Shown here in pieces: positions 52,068 to 61,502 of a DNA stretch of 64,000 nt. The stretch lies in NCBI RefSeq assembly GCF_008933955.1, contig NZ_WBXO01000002.1, positions 248,001-312,000 on the forward strand, read 5' to 3'. The stretch is from Heliorestis acidaminivorans. GTDB taxonomy: Bacteria > Bacillota > Desulfitobacteriia > Heliobacteriales > Heliobacteriaceae. A program made the position numbers and the translations under genes. The notes under the pieces are model-generated. The model saw nothing but the letters and a program-made list of their open reading frames with translations. It was not told where the DNA came from and ran no database searches. Every line of letters starts with the position of its first letter. The stretch's first letter is position 1.

Positions 52068-53786
52068 TTAAAGCCAGCGCAGGCCTTTGGGGTAGTGGTT
52101 TTTCAGTTGCCCTTGCACGGCTTTGCCCCAGCCTAAAGGGTAGTTATCGACGGTGACGAGGTGCCATCCTTGTTGGTTAGCATCGATAAGCAAGCTTTCA
52201 CCTTTTAGGTAGCGATAGATTTCTTCGCTTTGGGAAGAAAAGTTGATCTTCTTCTGGCATCCTTCGGCTGTTAAAGATAAAGCGAAGGCGTGGGCAGGCT
52301 CAAAGCGATCTCTTTTGATAGTGCCTAAGTGCCAGCCTAGACGGAGAAACTTTATCCCTTCTAGACGCTTTTGTAAACTTTTCAAGTCTTCGTGATCATG
52401 AGCATGAGCAGGTAGAGCATGATCTTTTTGATGAACTTCTTCTCGACAAATAGACTCTTTGCTACTGAGAACTTTTTCGACCTTTTCTTGAGGCCAGCCG
52501 TAAAGTTGTTCGCCTAATAAGGTCGCTTCGACAGGCACTGTATAGCCTAATGTAGCTATGCAAAATTCATCAAAAAAAGTAAGGGCTTCTGCTGTTGCCC
52601 GCTCCGATGCTTTTATTGCCTCTTTTTCTTCTTTCTTTTCTTTGGTTTTTCCTGTTTTTTTGCCTTTTTTCTCTTTTGTGCGAACCATTGTTGCAGTTTT
52701 GCTTTCTGCTATGGTGAAGCTATCTTCTTGGCAGTTACTATCTTTTCGGTGATAATCGAAATCTTTACCATTGTGAGACTTATCAATTTGGCACTCTTCT
52801 TCTCCTTTTGCTTTTTTTTGCAAAAGGGCGATGAAGTGTCCTTCGCCTTCGATTTCATGAGGCCACAGTCGCAGGGTACTGCTTGCTAGGCCTGCTTTCT
52901 TTTCAGTTAGAAAAAAAGCGGGACTACTAATGCTTTTACTTTCAAAGTCCTCGTGGTGGGCTAAGAAGCTTTCAATTTGCTCTTCGTTTTCTCTTCTGGA
53001 AAAAGTACATGTAGAGTAGACAATGATGCCGCCTGGTCGCAACATTAAGGCGGCTTGATGGAGGATATCTTTTTGCATAATAGCACATTGTTCTACCTTT
53101 TCTTCTGTCCAATCTTCTAGTGCTTCAGGTAGTTTTCGGAACATACCTTCTCCTGAACAAGGAGCGTCGATAACGATTTTGTCGAAAAAAGCAGGGAAGG
53201 CTTTTGTCAGTTTTTCGGGATTTTCGTTAGTAATAATGCAGTTGCGAGCACCCCAACGTTCGAGGTTTTCTGCAAGAATGCGGACTCGCTTGTTGTTGAT
53301 TTCGTTGGCCACGAGGAGGCCTTGATTAGCCAGGTAGCCGGCAATGTGGGTAGATTTGCCGCCTGGGGCGGCGCAGAGGTCGAGGATGCGTTCACCAGGC
53401 TTAGGGGCTAAGACTTCTACAACCGTCATGGCGCTGGGCTCTTGTATGTAGTAGAGTCCGGCGGCGTGATAGGGGTGTTTTCCTGGTCTGTCTTGGCGAC
53501 TGTAGTAATAGCCTGTAGGACACCAAGGGACGGGACGTAGTTGGAAAGGAAGGTGGGCAAGAAAGGAGGAGGTACTGTTGGAAGGCTTGAATTCATTAGA
53601 TTTTTGCGATTCTAGGTAGTTTTTTAGTTCTGTAATTTTAAGAGGGTTAAGGCGCAGGCCTTGTGCAGGGGTGGTCTCAAAGCTTTGCAAAAAGGCCTGA
53701 TAGTCTTGAGGGCTCAGTTGTTCTTGCATGCGTTTCTCAAAAGAGGTAGGAAGCTCTGTGACCTGTGGTCTTTGCTCAAAGGGCAT
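52068..53786 (-). CDS. RsmF-type rRNA cytosine-C5 methyltransferase (NOL1/NOP2/Sun family)
   Basis: A SAM-dependent 23S or 16S rRNA m5C methyltransferase. DLCAAPGGKSTHIA is SAM motif I, APCSGEGMFRK holds the motif IV catalytic Cys region and YSTCTFSRRENEEQI the motif VI nucleophilic Cys. A very Lys/Glu-rich linker (about residues 370-400) separates it from a C-terminal RNA-binding region with LRLGWHLG. I prefer ATG 53786 (AAGG about 9 nt upstream) over 53795. 572 residues; long because of the low-complexity linker. Confidence 0.9.
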   Translation of the reverse strand: MPFEQRPQVTELPTSFEKRMQEQLSPQDYQAFLQSFETTPAQGLRLNPLKITELKNYLESQKSNEFKPSNSTSSFLAHLPFQLRPVPWCPTGYYYSRQDRPGKHPYHAAGLYYIQEPSAMTVVEVLAPKPGERILDLCAAPGGKSTHIAGYLANQGLLVANEINNKRVRILAENLERWGARNCIITNENPEKLTKAFPAFFDKIVIDAPCSGEGMFRKLPEALEDWTEEKVEQCAIMQKDILHQAALMLRPGGIIVYSTCTFSRRENEEQIESFLAHHEDFESKSISSPAFFLTEKKAGLASSTLRLWPHEIEGEGHFIALLQKKAKGEEECQIDKSHNGKDFDYHRKDSNCQEDSFTIAESKTATMVRTKEKKGKKTGKTKEKKEEKEAIKASERATAEALTFFDEFCIATLGYTVPVEATLLGEQLYGWPQEKVEKVLSSKESICREEVHQKDHALPAHAHDHEDLKSLQKRLEGIKFLRLGWHLGTIKRDRFEPAHAFALSLTAEGCQKKINFSSQSEEIYRYLKGESLLIDANQQGWHLVTVDNYPLGWGKAVQGQLKNHYPKGLRWL

Positions 53787-53911
53787 TGAATTCATCCTTT
53801 ATCAGACTTTTAGGCATGATTAGTCACTGCTGTTCTTAATATTTAGTTGCGCTACGAGTACATTTTTGTCATTGTATATAATTTTACCTTTTATGCCAAG
53901 TTACAACGATG

Positions 53912-53951
53912 AAAAAAGAAAAAAGCAGACCTTTTGGTTATTAGTCTGCTT
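53912..53951 (-). terminator. cooS terminator
   Basis: An 8-bp AAGCAGAC/GTCTGCTT stem (53923-53930 with 53944-53951) is followed by a T-rich tract on the minus strand. It lies about 72 nt after the cooS stop. Confidence 0.85.
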
Positions 53952-54022
53952 ATAACTATATTAACAATGTTTACACTTCTCTTTAATCTCTCTGTTCTCT
54001 GTGCTTATCCTATGGACTCTTA

Positions 54023-55897
54023 TTACAAGCCTAAGGCTGTTCTGCGCTCTTCAATGATTGCATTGAGCTTAGCTCCCGCTGATTCGATATTGCCTTCCAC
54101 GATTACATAACCGCCGGTTAGGCTTTTTAGGTCTTCTGTCAGTACTTTCGTAACGGTGTCGCTTCCGGTGATGAAGGGAGGCGAGGCTAGGTGTAGCGGT
54201 AAGCCTAGAGCTAGGCCGAAAGCACCATCGGCTAGGGCTTGTTCTTCCAGCCATTGAGGTGCTGATAGGACAAGCGGTAGTTGTGGTATGTCTATGTTCA
54301 GTGCTTCGGCTAGTTCAAGGGCGATCATTTCTAAGCGTCCAATTGCCAGACAGGGGCCGAAGTTCAAAACTGGCGGAATGCCTAGGCTTTCGCAAACTTC
54401 TCGTAGGTTAGCACCTGCTTTGGCGGCGGCAGAAGGTGACATGAGGCCTACGTTTTCTAAGCCACCGCTAGAGCAACCAGCTGATAAAACGAGGATGTCA
54501 TTTTTGATTAGTTCTTCCGTCAAGCCTACGGTGAAGACGTCGTGGCCTAAGTTAGTTACGTTGGAGCATCCCACGACGGCCGCAAGGCCTTTTATTTTGC
54601 CAGCGGCAATTAGTTCAATAAGTGGTTGCCAACTGTTGCCGAGGAATTGACGTAATGATTTTTCGCTCAGACCAGTGACAACGTCGTCATAGCCATGATC
54701 TTTGGGGATGTCGATAGTGATCTGGCTTCTTCTTTCTTTATAGCTTTTTATGGCCTGTTCCATAATGTATTCTGATATAGTGGCCGCTTTTTCCATGGTA
54801 AAAGGGTTGTGAATTGCGTTAGCTGTTTTGGCTACATCGTCTAAGCAGATTTGCTTGACTTTGTATTTTTCGACTAGTGGTTCTAGGCCTGGTACGGTGC
54901 AGTTAAATTCAGATAAGAGCAGGTCAATTGCTCCAGTGGTGATGAGAGGTTCGCTGGTAAAGTTGTTGCCTGTATGACCAGCAAAGACTTCCTTACAGTG
55001 CTCACCCCGTACTTGTAAGTCTTGACCGACACAGGTAGAGCCAATGATTTTAAAACCTTGGGCGCCTACTTCTTGCGCTTGGGTAAGAGCTTCGGGAGAA
55101 GTAAGCCTATCTTGTAAGTCGGCCAGCATGCTGTGCTGGTGACCTGTGATCATGATGTTGATGTAGTTTTCGTCTACTACTTTAAAGCCTACGGAAGCTT
55201 GACGAATTACTGGTTCGCCCATGATGACGTCGTTAACTAAGTTGGTCAGGGTAAGGCCGTAAAGTCCTGTGGAAATGCCTAGGCTTAAGGCATGTAAAAG
55301 CATATCAATAGGATCACTGTTTAAGTTAGTTGATGTCTTGACAATAGCGTCAAAAACTTCCGCTTTAGCGCCGCCAGGAACTATGTTGAGTTCTTGCCAT
55401 TTGTCGTAACGTTGGGGATGAGCTAAGGGGGCGACAAGTTCCATTTTTTCTTCTCTTGCTTTGTAAAGGTCAGCTAGAATTTTTTGTCCTACTTGGACTG
55501 CTATTTGATGGTTTGTTGTTTTTTCCGAGATATTTAGGTTTAACAGAGCGGCAAGCTCATGGAGTTTGCTAGCTCCTCGGAGTGTCTTTTCTTGTTCTCC
55601 CAGGGTGATTAAATTTTTGGCGGTTTTTTCAATAATATGGATATAACAAGCAGAACCCGCGGCCACAGAGCGCAGAAAGTTTCTGGCAACTATGGTGTCC
55701 GCAGTAGCTCCACAAACACCACGAGGTGAAGCTTTCGTAATTTTACAAGGTCCGTTAGAGCAGAGCTTACAACATACTCCTTGTAGACCATAGCTACATT
55801 TTGCTTTTTGTGCTTCTACTCTGTGAAAAGATGTTTCTTCTCCTTTAGTGGCAATGTATTGTTCTAGTTTTTGATCAGCCGATTTGCAGATTGTCAT
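54023..55897 (-). CDS. cooS: Nickel-iron carbon monoxide dehydrogenase catalytic subunit, divergent
   Basis: CooS-family homodimeric enzyme, 624 residues. D-cluster Cys34 and Cys42, B-cluster Cys43, Cys46, Cys51 and Cys62, and C-cluster ligands His253, Cys289, Cys333, Cys444, Cys475 and Cys516 can all be placed. Positions that match the proton-path histidines 93, 96, 99 and 102 of Carboxydothermus CODH-II are Tyr85, Ile88, Lys91 and Lys94, and the catalytic Lys563 position is Gln553. Activity towards CO is therefore uncertain. No cooC, cooF or acetyl-CoA synthase gene is next to it. It follows the Rrf2 gene across a hairpin. AAAAGGAG precedes the ATG. Confidence 0.93.
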   Translation of the reverse strand: MTICKSADQKLEQYIATKGEETSFHRVEAQKAKCSYGLQGVCCKLCSNGPCKITKASPRGVCGATADTIVARNFLRSVAAGSACYIHIIEKTAKNLITLGEQEKTLRGASKLHELAALLNLNISEKTTNHQIAVQVGQKILADLYKAREEKMELVAPLAHPQRYDKWQELNIVPGGAKAEVFDAIVKTSTNLNSDPIDMLLHALSLGISTGLYGLTLTNLVNDVIMGEPVIRQASVGFKVVDENYINIMITGHQHSMLADLQDRLTSPEALTQAQEVGAQGFKIIGSTCVGQDLQVRGEHCKEVFAGHTGNNFTSEPLITTGAIDLLLSEFNCTVPGLEPLVEKYKVKQICLDDVAKTANAIHNPFTMEKAATISEYIMEQAIKSYKERRSQITIDIPKDHGYDDVVTGLSEKSLRQFLGNSWQPLIELIAAGKIKGLAAVVGCSNVTNLGHDVFTVGLTEELIKNDILVLSAGCSSGGLENVGLMSPSAAAKAGANLREVCESLGIPPVLNFGPCLAIGRLEMIALELAEALNIDIPQLPLVLSAPQWLEEQALADGAFGLALGLPLHLASPPFITGSDTVTKVLTEDLKSLTGGYVIVEGNIESAGAKLNAIIEERRTALGL

Positions 55898-55935
55898 AAG
55901 TCTTCTTTCTCCTTTTTATCTTTTCTGAAACTGTA

Positions 55936-55956
55936 CCTTTTTGGTATACTTTTAGG
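55936..55956. promoter_or_regulatory. Candidate Rrf2-type operator upstream of cooS
   Basis: The minus-strand sequence CTAAAAGTATACCAAAAAGG matches a site inside the start of the rrf2 gene's transcript (56493-56512) at 16 of 20 positions, sharing TAAAAGTATAC. It lies about 40 nt before the cooS start codon. Confidence 0.5.
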
Positions 55957-55964
55957 CCTAGCAA

Positions 55965-55989
55965 AAGGAGAACAATTGTTGTTCTCCTT
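55965..55989 (-). terminator. Hairpin between rrf2 and cooS
   Basis: A 9-bp stem AAGGAGAAC/GTTCTCCTT with a 7-nt loop followed by TTTTG. It may terminate rrf2 or partly attenuate readthrough into cooS. Confidence 0.65.
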
Positions 55990-56047
55990 AATTAAGATGC
56001 TTAAAAGCTAATTTCTTCTGTGTTGCCTTAGTTCTTCTGGCTTAACT

Positions 56048-56461
56048 TTATTTCTTCTTCTGTAAATCTTCAAAATTTACTTTTTCTAAATCATTGAGCA
56101 GACTTTCTTGAATTTTAGCAAGAGCTAAGTGGACCTGACAGTGCGTTCCTTCTGTGACTAAGTTGCAATAGGCAATGTCACAAAGGCAGTTGTTGACGTA
56201 AATAGGGCCTTCAATTGCTTCGATGACATCCTTTAATGAAATCTGTTGAGGTATGCGGTTGAGAGCATAGCCACCGTTAATTCCTCGATAAGAACGAATC
56301 AGTCCAGCTTGTTGTAGTTTTCTAAGCAGTTTTAAGGCAAAGCGAAGAGGTATGGCTTGCTTTTCGGCAATTTTTTTTGCTTCTATGATTTGCCCGTAGC
56401 CTTCTTCGGTTAGAAAAGCGATTACCCTCAGCGCATAATCTGCTTCTTGCGTGATTCTCAT
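56048..56461 (-). CDS. Rrf2-family transcription regulator
   Basis: A 137-residue winged-helix regulator. The N-terminus MRITQEADYALRVI and the IAEKQAIPLRFALKLLRKLQ recognition region match Rrf2/IscR/NsrR proteins. A cysteine group (CLCDIAYC, then a fourth Cys nine residues later) can bind an Fe-S cluster, so it probably senses redox state, NO or iron-sulphur supply. I use ATG 56461 (GAGG 7 nt upstream). It is directly upstream of cooS with a good sigma-A promoter, so it is the likely regulator of cooS and of itself. Confidence 0.88.
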   Translation of the reverse strand: MRITQEADYALRVIAFLTEEGYGQIIEAKKIAEKQAIPLRFALKLLRKLQQAGLIRSYRGINGGYALNRIPQQISLKDVIEAIEGPIYVNNCLCDIAYCNLVTEGTHCQVHLALAKIQESLLNDLEKVNFEDLQKKK

Positions 56462-56492
56462 AAAAGTGCCTCGCAACTTAAAATAGTTCGTG

Positions 56493-56512
56493 GTAAAAGT
56501 ATACTCAAATGG
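56493..56512. promoter_or_regulatory. Candidate Rrf2-type operator at the rrf2 transcription start
   Basis: GTAAAAGTATACTCAAATGG spans about +1 to +20 of the predicted rrf2 transcript, where a bound repressor would block transcription. The half-palindromic core AGTATACT is shared with the site before cooS. Confidence 0.5.
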
Positions 56513-56521
56513 TGTAGTTTT

Positions 56522-56549
56522 ATTTTACCCTTTTTGCTCTTACTGTCAA
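56522..56549 (-). promoter_or_regulatory. Predicted sigma-A promoter of the rrf2 gene
   Basis: A consensus TTGACA (56544-56549) and TAAAAT (56522-56527) are 16 nt apart on the minus strand; the start is near 56515. Confidence 0.75.
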
Positions 56550-58273
56550 GGTTTTTTTAAGTGAAATTTGCTCGTCAATGCTACTACTTCCTGAGCAAGG
56601 CGATTCAAGGTATGGACTGATGTGGAAACATTCTGGGCAAGGGAAAGCTGTTCTTCTGTGATAGCCGCTACTTCCTGAGTGCTAGCTAGGGAGTCCTCGG
56701 CAATATAAGCTGTATCACGGACTGCGTTAGCTACTTCTTGCGATCTTGTAGCGATTTGCTCTGCCATTTTTTGAATTCCGCTGATTTGATTATTCATTTC
56801 TTCAATGGCCTGGGCGATGGTTACAAAATTGTTGCCCGCATTGTTGACTACTTCTAATCCAGCTTGAGCTTCTTGGGCGACTTTTTCCATAGCTTCGACG
56901 GAATGGTTAGTTTCTTTCTGTACTTCTCCGATTAAGTCGACAATCTGATCGGCCGATTGCCTCGATTGTTCTGCTAATTTCTTGACTTCATTAGCTACTA
57001 CTGCAAAGCCTTTGCCGTGTTCTCCTGCTCGGGCCGCTTCTATGGCGGCGTTCAGGGCTAGTAGGTTGGTCTGTTCCGCAATGTTGGTAATTACCTGTAC
57101 GATTTTCTCTATTTCTTGAGAACGACCTTGTAGTACTTTCGTTACGGTACGAGATTGGTTGACGGATTTGATGATGGAATCCATTTGTCGTTCTGCAGTT
57201 TCAATGATTTCTGTGCCTTTTTGGGCTGTTTGTCTTGTTTCTGCCGATGAATTGGTAACAGTCTTTGTTGTCTTTACGATATGGTCGACGTCTCTGGCCA
57301 TGAATTCCATTGTTCTTACGCTTTCTTGGGCTGTTCCTGCCATCTTTTCCGCACCACTGGCTAGATCGTTGCTACTAGTGGTGACTTGATTGGCGCTATC
57401 GACTGTTTTTTCACTTGTTAGCGCAAGTTCTTGGGAAGCACTGTTGAGCTGTTCTGCCGTTTTGCTGATGCCTTGAATCATTGCTGTTAAGTCTTGCACC
57501 ATTTGTTGAAAAACAGTAGCAAGAGCGCCGATTTCATCTTTTCTAGTTGTATCAAAATTTCTGCTTAACTGGCCTCTTCGTAACTGTTCTACTTCATGGC
57601 TAAGTTTTTTCAAGGGGTTGACGAGGTAACGAGCAAAAAGAATGATCATAAGGAGGCTTATAAGTAAGATGGCGGCAATCGTGATGACCATCTTAGTTTT
57701 AGCAGTATTAAACATTTGAAATATATGATCTACTTTTTGATCTGAACCAAGAATAGCTGTAACTTCGCCTTTTTCATTTTTTAAAGGATAGTAAAAAGAA
57801 ACAAGTGTACCGTAATCATCGGTAACAGTTACTTCTGTTTGTTTTTCACCGCTTTCAAAAACTTTGACCATCAGCGGAAACTCATCGATGTTCTCTTCTA
57901 CGTAGCCGATTTCAGAGGCTGAGTCGTCATCTAATGGTAAGCCATCAACGATGTAGTAATATTCGTATCCACCTGGTACTGCTTTTCTCGTCAATGTGTA
58001 TAGATACTCAGCGCCTGCAGATTCTCTGATCTCATTCAGTAGGCTTCGAAGTTCTTTGTACTCTTCTGTTTCACTCATTGCTGTCATTACTTTTTGGTGC
58101 TTCTGTTGGTCTATTTTTTGGATCGCATATTCACCTGTGCTTTTGGCTTGTTCTGTAACGATATCTAGAACGAGGTTGGAAAAGCTTTGATATAGTAGGG
58201 TCGATAATAGTAGGCTTGATATTAAAATAAAGGCCGAGAACAGGAGCACAATTCTGGTCTGTAAACTTTTCAC
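56546..58273 (-). CDS. Methyl-accepting chemotaxis protein
   Basis: A 575-residue membrane receptor. Membrane segments at about 7-28 and 195-217 enclose an extracellular sensor of about 165 residues (Cache-like, with [13 protein letters not shown] and [16 protein letters not shown]). HAMP (about 215-270) and a methyl-accepting signalling domain follow, with the tip [20 protein letters not shown]. The ligand is unknown. The start is GTG with AGGAGG 8 nt upstream. Its stop overlaps the rrf2 -35 region by a few bases. It lies alone between a topB terminator and rrf2. Confidence 0.94.
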   Translation of the reverse strand: MKSLQTRIVLLFSAFILISSLLLSTLLYQSFSNLVLDIVTEQAKSTGEYAIQKIDQQKHQKVMTAMSETEEYKELRSLLNEIRESAGAEYLYTLTRKAVPGGYEYYYIVDGLPLDDDSASEIGYVEENIDEFPLMVKVFESGEKQTEVTVTDDYGTLVSFYYPLKNEKGEVTAILGSDQKVDHIFQMFNTAKTKMVITIAAILLISLLMIILFARYLVNPLKKLSHEVEQLRRGQLSRNFDTTRKDEIGALATVFQQMVQDLTAMIQGISKTAEQLNSASQELALTSEKTVDSANQVTTSSNDLASGAEKMAGTAQESVRTMEFMARDVDHIVKTTKTVTNSSAETRQTAQKGTEIIETAERQMDSIIKSVNQSRTVTKVLQGRSQEIEKIVQVITNIAEQTNLLALNAAIEAARAGEHGKGFAVVANEVKKLAEQSRQSADQIVDLIGEVQKETNHSVEAMEKVAQEAQAGLEVVNNAGNNFVTIAQAIEEMNNQISGIQKMAEQIATRSQEVANAVRDTAYIAEDSLASTQEVAAITEEQLSLAQNVSTSVHTLNRLAQEVVALTSKFHLKKP

Positions 58274-58438
58274 TTACCGAGCCTCCTTTGTTTTGATAAG
58301 ACACAAGAAAAAAGGTTGCCATTTTTATGTAGCTCTTACTTGGAAATGGTGTTGTATTTATATCATATCATGGTGAATCTGCTTAAGAATATCTTTTTTC
58401 TATTTTGTTGGTTTATTTTTTATTTTTTTACAGAAAGT

Positions 58439-58474
58439 AAAAAAGGCCGCTATGTCTTGTTCATAGCGACCTTT
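58439..58474 (-). terminator. topB terminator
   Basis: An imperfect 12-bp stem (AAAGGCCGCTATG with CATAGCGACCTTT) with a 7-nt loop is followed by a T run on the minus strand, 17 nt after the topB stop. Confidence 0.8.
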
Positions 58475-58490
58475 GCTTATCAAACTTTTC

Positions 58491-60767
58491 TTATAAAGAA
58501 CCTTTTAATTTAGCCAGTGCTTCGGCTAAGGCATTATTGATTGGCTCTTGAGCTTCTTTTTTCTGTTTTTGTAGGTATTTTGATACATCTTGCTTGGAAA
58601 CTTTGCTGGGGTCTTTTTTTCTTCTTTCCTGGAAGACTGCTAGTTTTTCTCTATAGCCGCATTTGCAGTAGAAGATCTGACTTTCCCCTTGGCCGCGCAA
58701 TTCTAGTTTCTTCTTGCATTCAGGACAGCGGGCATTTGTTGTTTTGGCTATATTTTTTCTTTGACCACATTCTCGATCCTGACAGACGAGGAGTTGTCCT
58801 TTTTTGCTGTTAACTTGAAGCATTTTTTTGCCACATTGGGGACATTTTTCACCTGTCAGGTTATCATGCTTGAAGCTTTTTTCGCTTTTTTTGATTTCTT
58901 CTACTACAGCCTGAGCGTACTTTTTCATTTCGTTAACGAAGACACCTTTGGGTAAGGTACCTTTGGCAATTGCGCTCAGCTTTTGCTCCCATTGAGCTGT
59001 AAGAGCTGGTGATTGAAGATCGCTAGGAACTAGTTCGAGGAGTTGACGACCTTTGGAGGTGATGTGAATGTCTTTACCTTTTTTCTCGAGGAGAAAGCTG
59101 TTGAAGAGTTTTTCGATAATATCAGCACGAGTAGCAACGGTACCGAGTCCGCCTGTTTCACCTAGTGTTTTGACTAGGTCAGCTTTTTCTCCCTTCATGT
59201 AAGGCACAGGGTTCTCCATGGCTGTGAGTAGTGTTCCCTCATTAAAATAGGCTGGTGGTCTAGTTTCTCCTGTTTTTTGGTTAAGGTGGCTGATGGTGAG
59301 ACTTTGTTGTGCTTGTAATTCTGGTAAGTTTTGATCTGTTAAGTTGGCTTCTTTGTCTCGCTCTTCTTCGTCATCCTCTTGGTCATTAAAGTGATCGTAA
59401 ACTTCTTTCCAGCCTCTTTGGAGTATTCTTTTGCCTCTGGCGATGAATCTTTCATCTCCGATTTGTGCGGTCATGGTGATTTGTTCGTATTCAAAAGGCC
59501 TATAGAAGACTGCTAGAAAGCGTTTTACTACTAGGTCGTAGATTTTGCGTTCTTTATCTGTCAGTTTGTTTAGAAAGACTGTTTCTTCCGTAGGGATGAT
59601 AGCATGATGATCGGATACTTTGCTGTCATCTACGAAAGCTTTGCTTACTTGTAGGGGTTTTCTTAAGATCTGGGCCGCTTTGGCGGCGTATGGGCCGTGA
59701 CTAGACGCTTTGATTCTTTCTTTTAAGGTATCTACCATGTCGCTAGAAATGTAACGGGAGTCTGTACGTGGATAGGTAAGAATTTTGTGTTGTTCGTAAA
59801 GCTTTTGCAAGATAGAGAGTGTTTCTTTGGCTGAGTAAGCGAAAAGTTTGTTGGCATCTCGTTGCAATTCTGTTAGGTCATAAAGGGCTGGGGCGTAGCT
59901 TTTTTTCGCTTTTTTGCTCACTTCGATGACTTTACCTGTCTGGCCTTGTAGTTTACGTAAGATTTGGTCACTGCGATTTTTATCGAAGCTTTTAAGGTCT
60001 TTAGTTTTTTGGTCTTGCCAGTGCAGTTTTAGTTGGAGATTCTGGGTATTATGGTTTTGTCCCTGCTGTAGGGGTTGTAAATTCGAAGTTCTTTCTGTTA
60101 CTTGAGCTGTTGCTAAGATAGTGTAGTAAGTTTGTGGTTGAAAATTTTTGATCTCTTCTTCTCGTTTGGCAATGATGGCTAAGGTAGGCGTTTGCACGCG
60201 GCCACAGGAAAGTTGAGCATTGAATTTGCAGGTTAAGGCTCTAGTGGCATTGATGCCGACAAGCCAGTCTGCTTCTGAACGCGCCACGGCAGAGGCGTAA
60301 AGGTTTTCGTACTCTTTACCATTTTTTAGTTTTTGAAAGCCTTCCCGGATGGCTTTGTCGGTGACGGAAGAAATCCAGAGGCGCTTAAGTGGTTTTTTTA
60401 CATTTGCTTTTTCTAAGATCCAGCGTCCAACTAGTTCTCCTTCACGGCCTGCATCGGTGGCTAAGATGATTTCTTTTACATCTTGTCGTTGTAGTAGTTC
60501 TTTGACTGTTCGAAATTGACCACTGCTTTCTTTGATGACTACTAGCTTGAGTTGCTGTGGTAGGAGCGGGAGATCTTCAATGCGCCAAGATTTATATTTT
60601 TCGTCATAGCTTTCAGGGTCCGCTAGTGTGACGAGGTGACCTAAGGCCCAGGTTACGATGTAGCGATCGCTTTCAAAGTATCCTTTCCTTTTGCCGTTAC
60701 ATTGGAGAAGGCGGGCTAAGTCTTTTCCTACAGAAGGCTTCTCCGCTAAGACAAGAGTTTTGCTCAT
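58491..60767 (-). CDS. topB: DNA topoisomerase III
   Basis: A type IA topoisomerase that decatenates DNA, 758 residues. The N-terminal TOPRIM domain has LAEKPSVGKDLA and DAGREGELVG, and the active-site Tyr is in TYPRTDSRY. Two zinc ribbons form the C-terminus (CPQCGKKM with CQDRECGQ, and CPECKKKL with CKCGYREK), an extension seen in some clostridial enzymes. AAAGG lies before the ATG. It is divergent from carD across a 226-nt gap. Confidence 0.95.
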   Translation of the reverse strand: MSKTLVLAEKPSVGKDLARLLQCNGKRKGYFESDRYIVTWALGHLVTLADPESYDEKYKSWRIEDLPLLPQQLKLVVIKESSGQFRTVKELLQRQDVKEIILATDAGREGELVGRWILEKANVKKPLKRLWISSVTDKAIREGFQKLKNGKEYENLYASAVARSEADWLVGINATRALTCKFNAQLSCGRVQTPTLAIIAKREEEIKNFQPQTYYTILATAQVTERTSNLQPLQQGQNHNTQNLQLKLHWQDQKTKDLKSFDKNRSDQILRKLQGQTGKVIEVSKKAKKSYAPALYDLTELQRDANKLFAYSAKETLSILQKLYEQHKILTYPRTDSRYISSDMVDTLKERIKASSHGPYAAKAAQILRKPLQVSKAFVDDSKVSDHHAIIPTEETVFLNKLTDKERKIYDLVVKRFLAVFYRPFEYEQITMTAQIGDERFIARGKRILQRGWKEVYDHFNDQEDDEEERDKEANLTDQNLPELQAQQSLTISHLNQKTGETRPPAYFNEGTLLTAMENPVPYMKGEKADLVKTLGETGGLGTVATRADIIEKLFNSFLLEKKGKDIHITSKGRQLLELVPSDLQSPALTAQWEQKLSAIAKGTLPKGVFVNEMKKYAQAVVEEIKKSEKSFKHDNLTGEKCPQCGKKMLQVNSKKGQLLVCQDRECGQRKNIAKTTNARCPECKKKLELRGQGESQIFYCKCGYREKLAVFQERRKKDPSKVSKQDVSKYLQKQKKEAQEPINNALAEALAKLKGSL

Positions 60768-60897
60768 GCTTTGATCCTTTCAAGGTTTATTGTACTCGCT
60801 TTGCTTGTATTTCTTTTTGATAATATTTTGCACCTTTATTGGTTTTTCTGCACCTTTCTTTTGAATCCTGCTCTTTTTTTAAATCATCGAAAGTCTG

Positions 60898-60926
60898 TTG
60901 ACATTCTTTGAATGGTTATGTTAAGA
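60898..60926 (+). promoter_or_regulatory. Predicted carD promoter P1
   Basis: TTGACA (60898-60903) and TTAAGA (60921-60926) with a 17-nt spacer. Confidence 0.6.
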
Positions 60927-60934
60927 TGTTATAT

Positions 60935-60963
60935 TTGCTATTGCGCTCAACTTATGTTATATT
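60935..60963 (+). promoter_or_regulatory. Predicted carD promoter P2
   Basis: TTGCTA (60935-60940) and TATATT (60958-60963) with a 17-nt spacer, start near 60970. A perfect inverted repeat overlies its -10 box. Confidence 0.65.
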
Positions 60964-60972
60964 AGTAACATA
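60953..60972. promoter_or_regulatory. Inverted-repeat operator candidate at carD P2
   Basis: TATGTTA, six bases, TAACATA: a perfect 7-bp inverted repeat covering the -10 box and start point of P2. The bound regulator is unknown. Confidence 0.55.
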
Positions 60973-60993
60973 CACTTGAGGAGGTGTGGCTTC

Positions 60994-61470
60994 ATGTTTC
61001 TCGTAGGTGATAAGGTTATGTATCCTATGCATGGAGCCGGTGTGATCGAGGCAATTGAGGAAAAAGAGATTCTTGGCAATAAGCAGTATTATTATGTCGT
61101 TACGATTGGCAACATGCAAGTGATGTTTCCGCAGGGCTCGAAGGTAGCTATCAGACCGGTCGTCGATGCCAATATGGTTGAAGACGTTCTGATGACTACT
61201 TTTCAAGAGGAGGATTCTATCGCATCGCTCAGCCCTTCACAGCGCTATCGCACTAACATGAACAAAATGAAAAGTGGCGATATATATGAAGGGGCGCAGG
61301 TGATTCGTGATCTAGCTCGTATGGGCTCAAAGCGTTCCCTGACGACGAGTGATAAGTCTATGTTTGACAATGCGCGGCAAATTTTTATTAGTGAGCTGGC
61401 ATTGGTCAAAGGCATTGACGAAGATGAAGCTTCGGGCCTATTGGAAGAAGCTCTTCAAAGCCTCACCTAA
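60994..61470 (+). CDS. carD: CarD/CdnL-family transcription regulator
   Basis: An RNA-polymerase-binding protein that stabilises open complexes, 158 residues. The N-terminal Tudor-like interaction domain (MFLVGDKVMYPMHGAGVIEA) is followed by an all-helical DNA-binding domain (RDLARMGSKRSLTTSDKSMF). The start is the ATG at 60994, with GGAGG 9 nt upstream; an in-frame TTG at 60976 overlaps that ribosome site and is not the start. It is the only plus-strand gene. It is close to the C-terminal domain length of other Firmicute CarD proteins. Confidence 0.93.
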   Translation: MFLVGDKVMYPMHGAGVIEAIEEKEILGNKQYYYVVTIGNMQVMFPQGSKVAIRPVVDANMVEDVLMTTFQEEDSIASLSPSQRYRTNMNKMKSGDIYEGAQVIRDLARMGSKRSLTTSDKSMFDNARQIFISELALVKGIDEDEASGLLEEALQSLT

Positions 61471-61502
61471 TGCAAGGTATTAATGTTTGCTATTTCTTAT
61501 GG

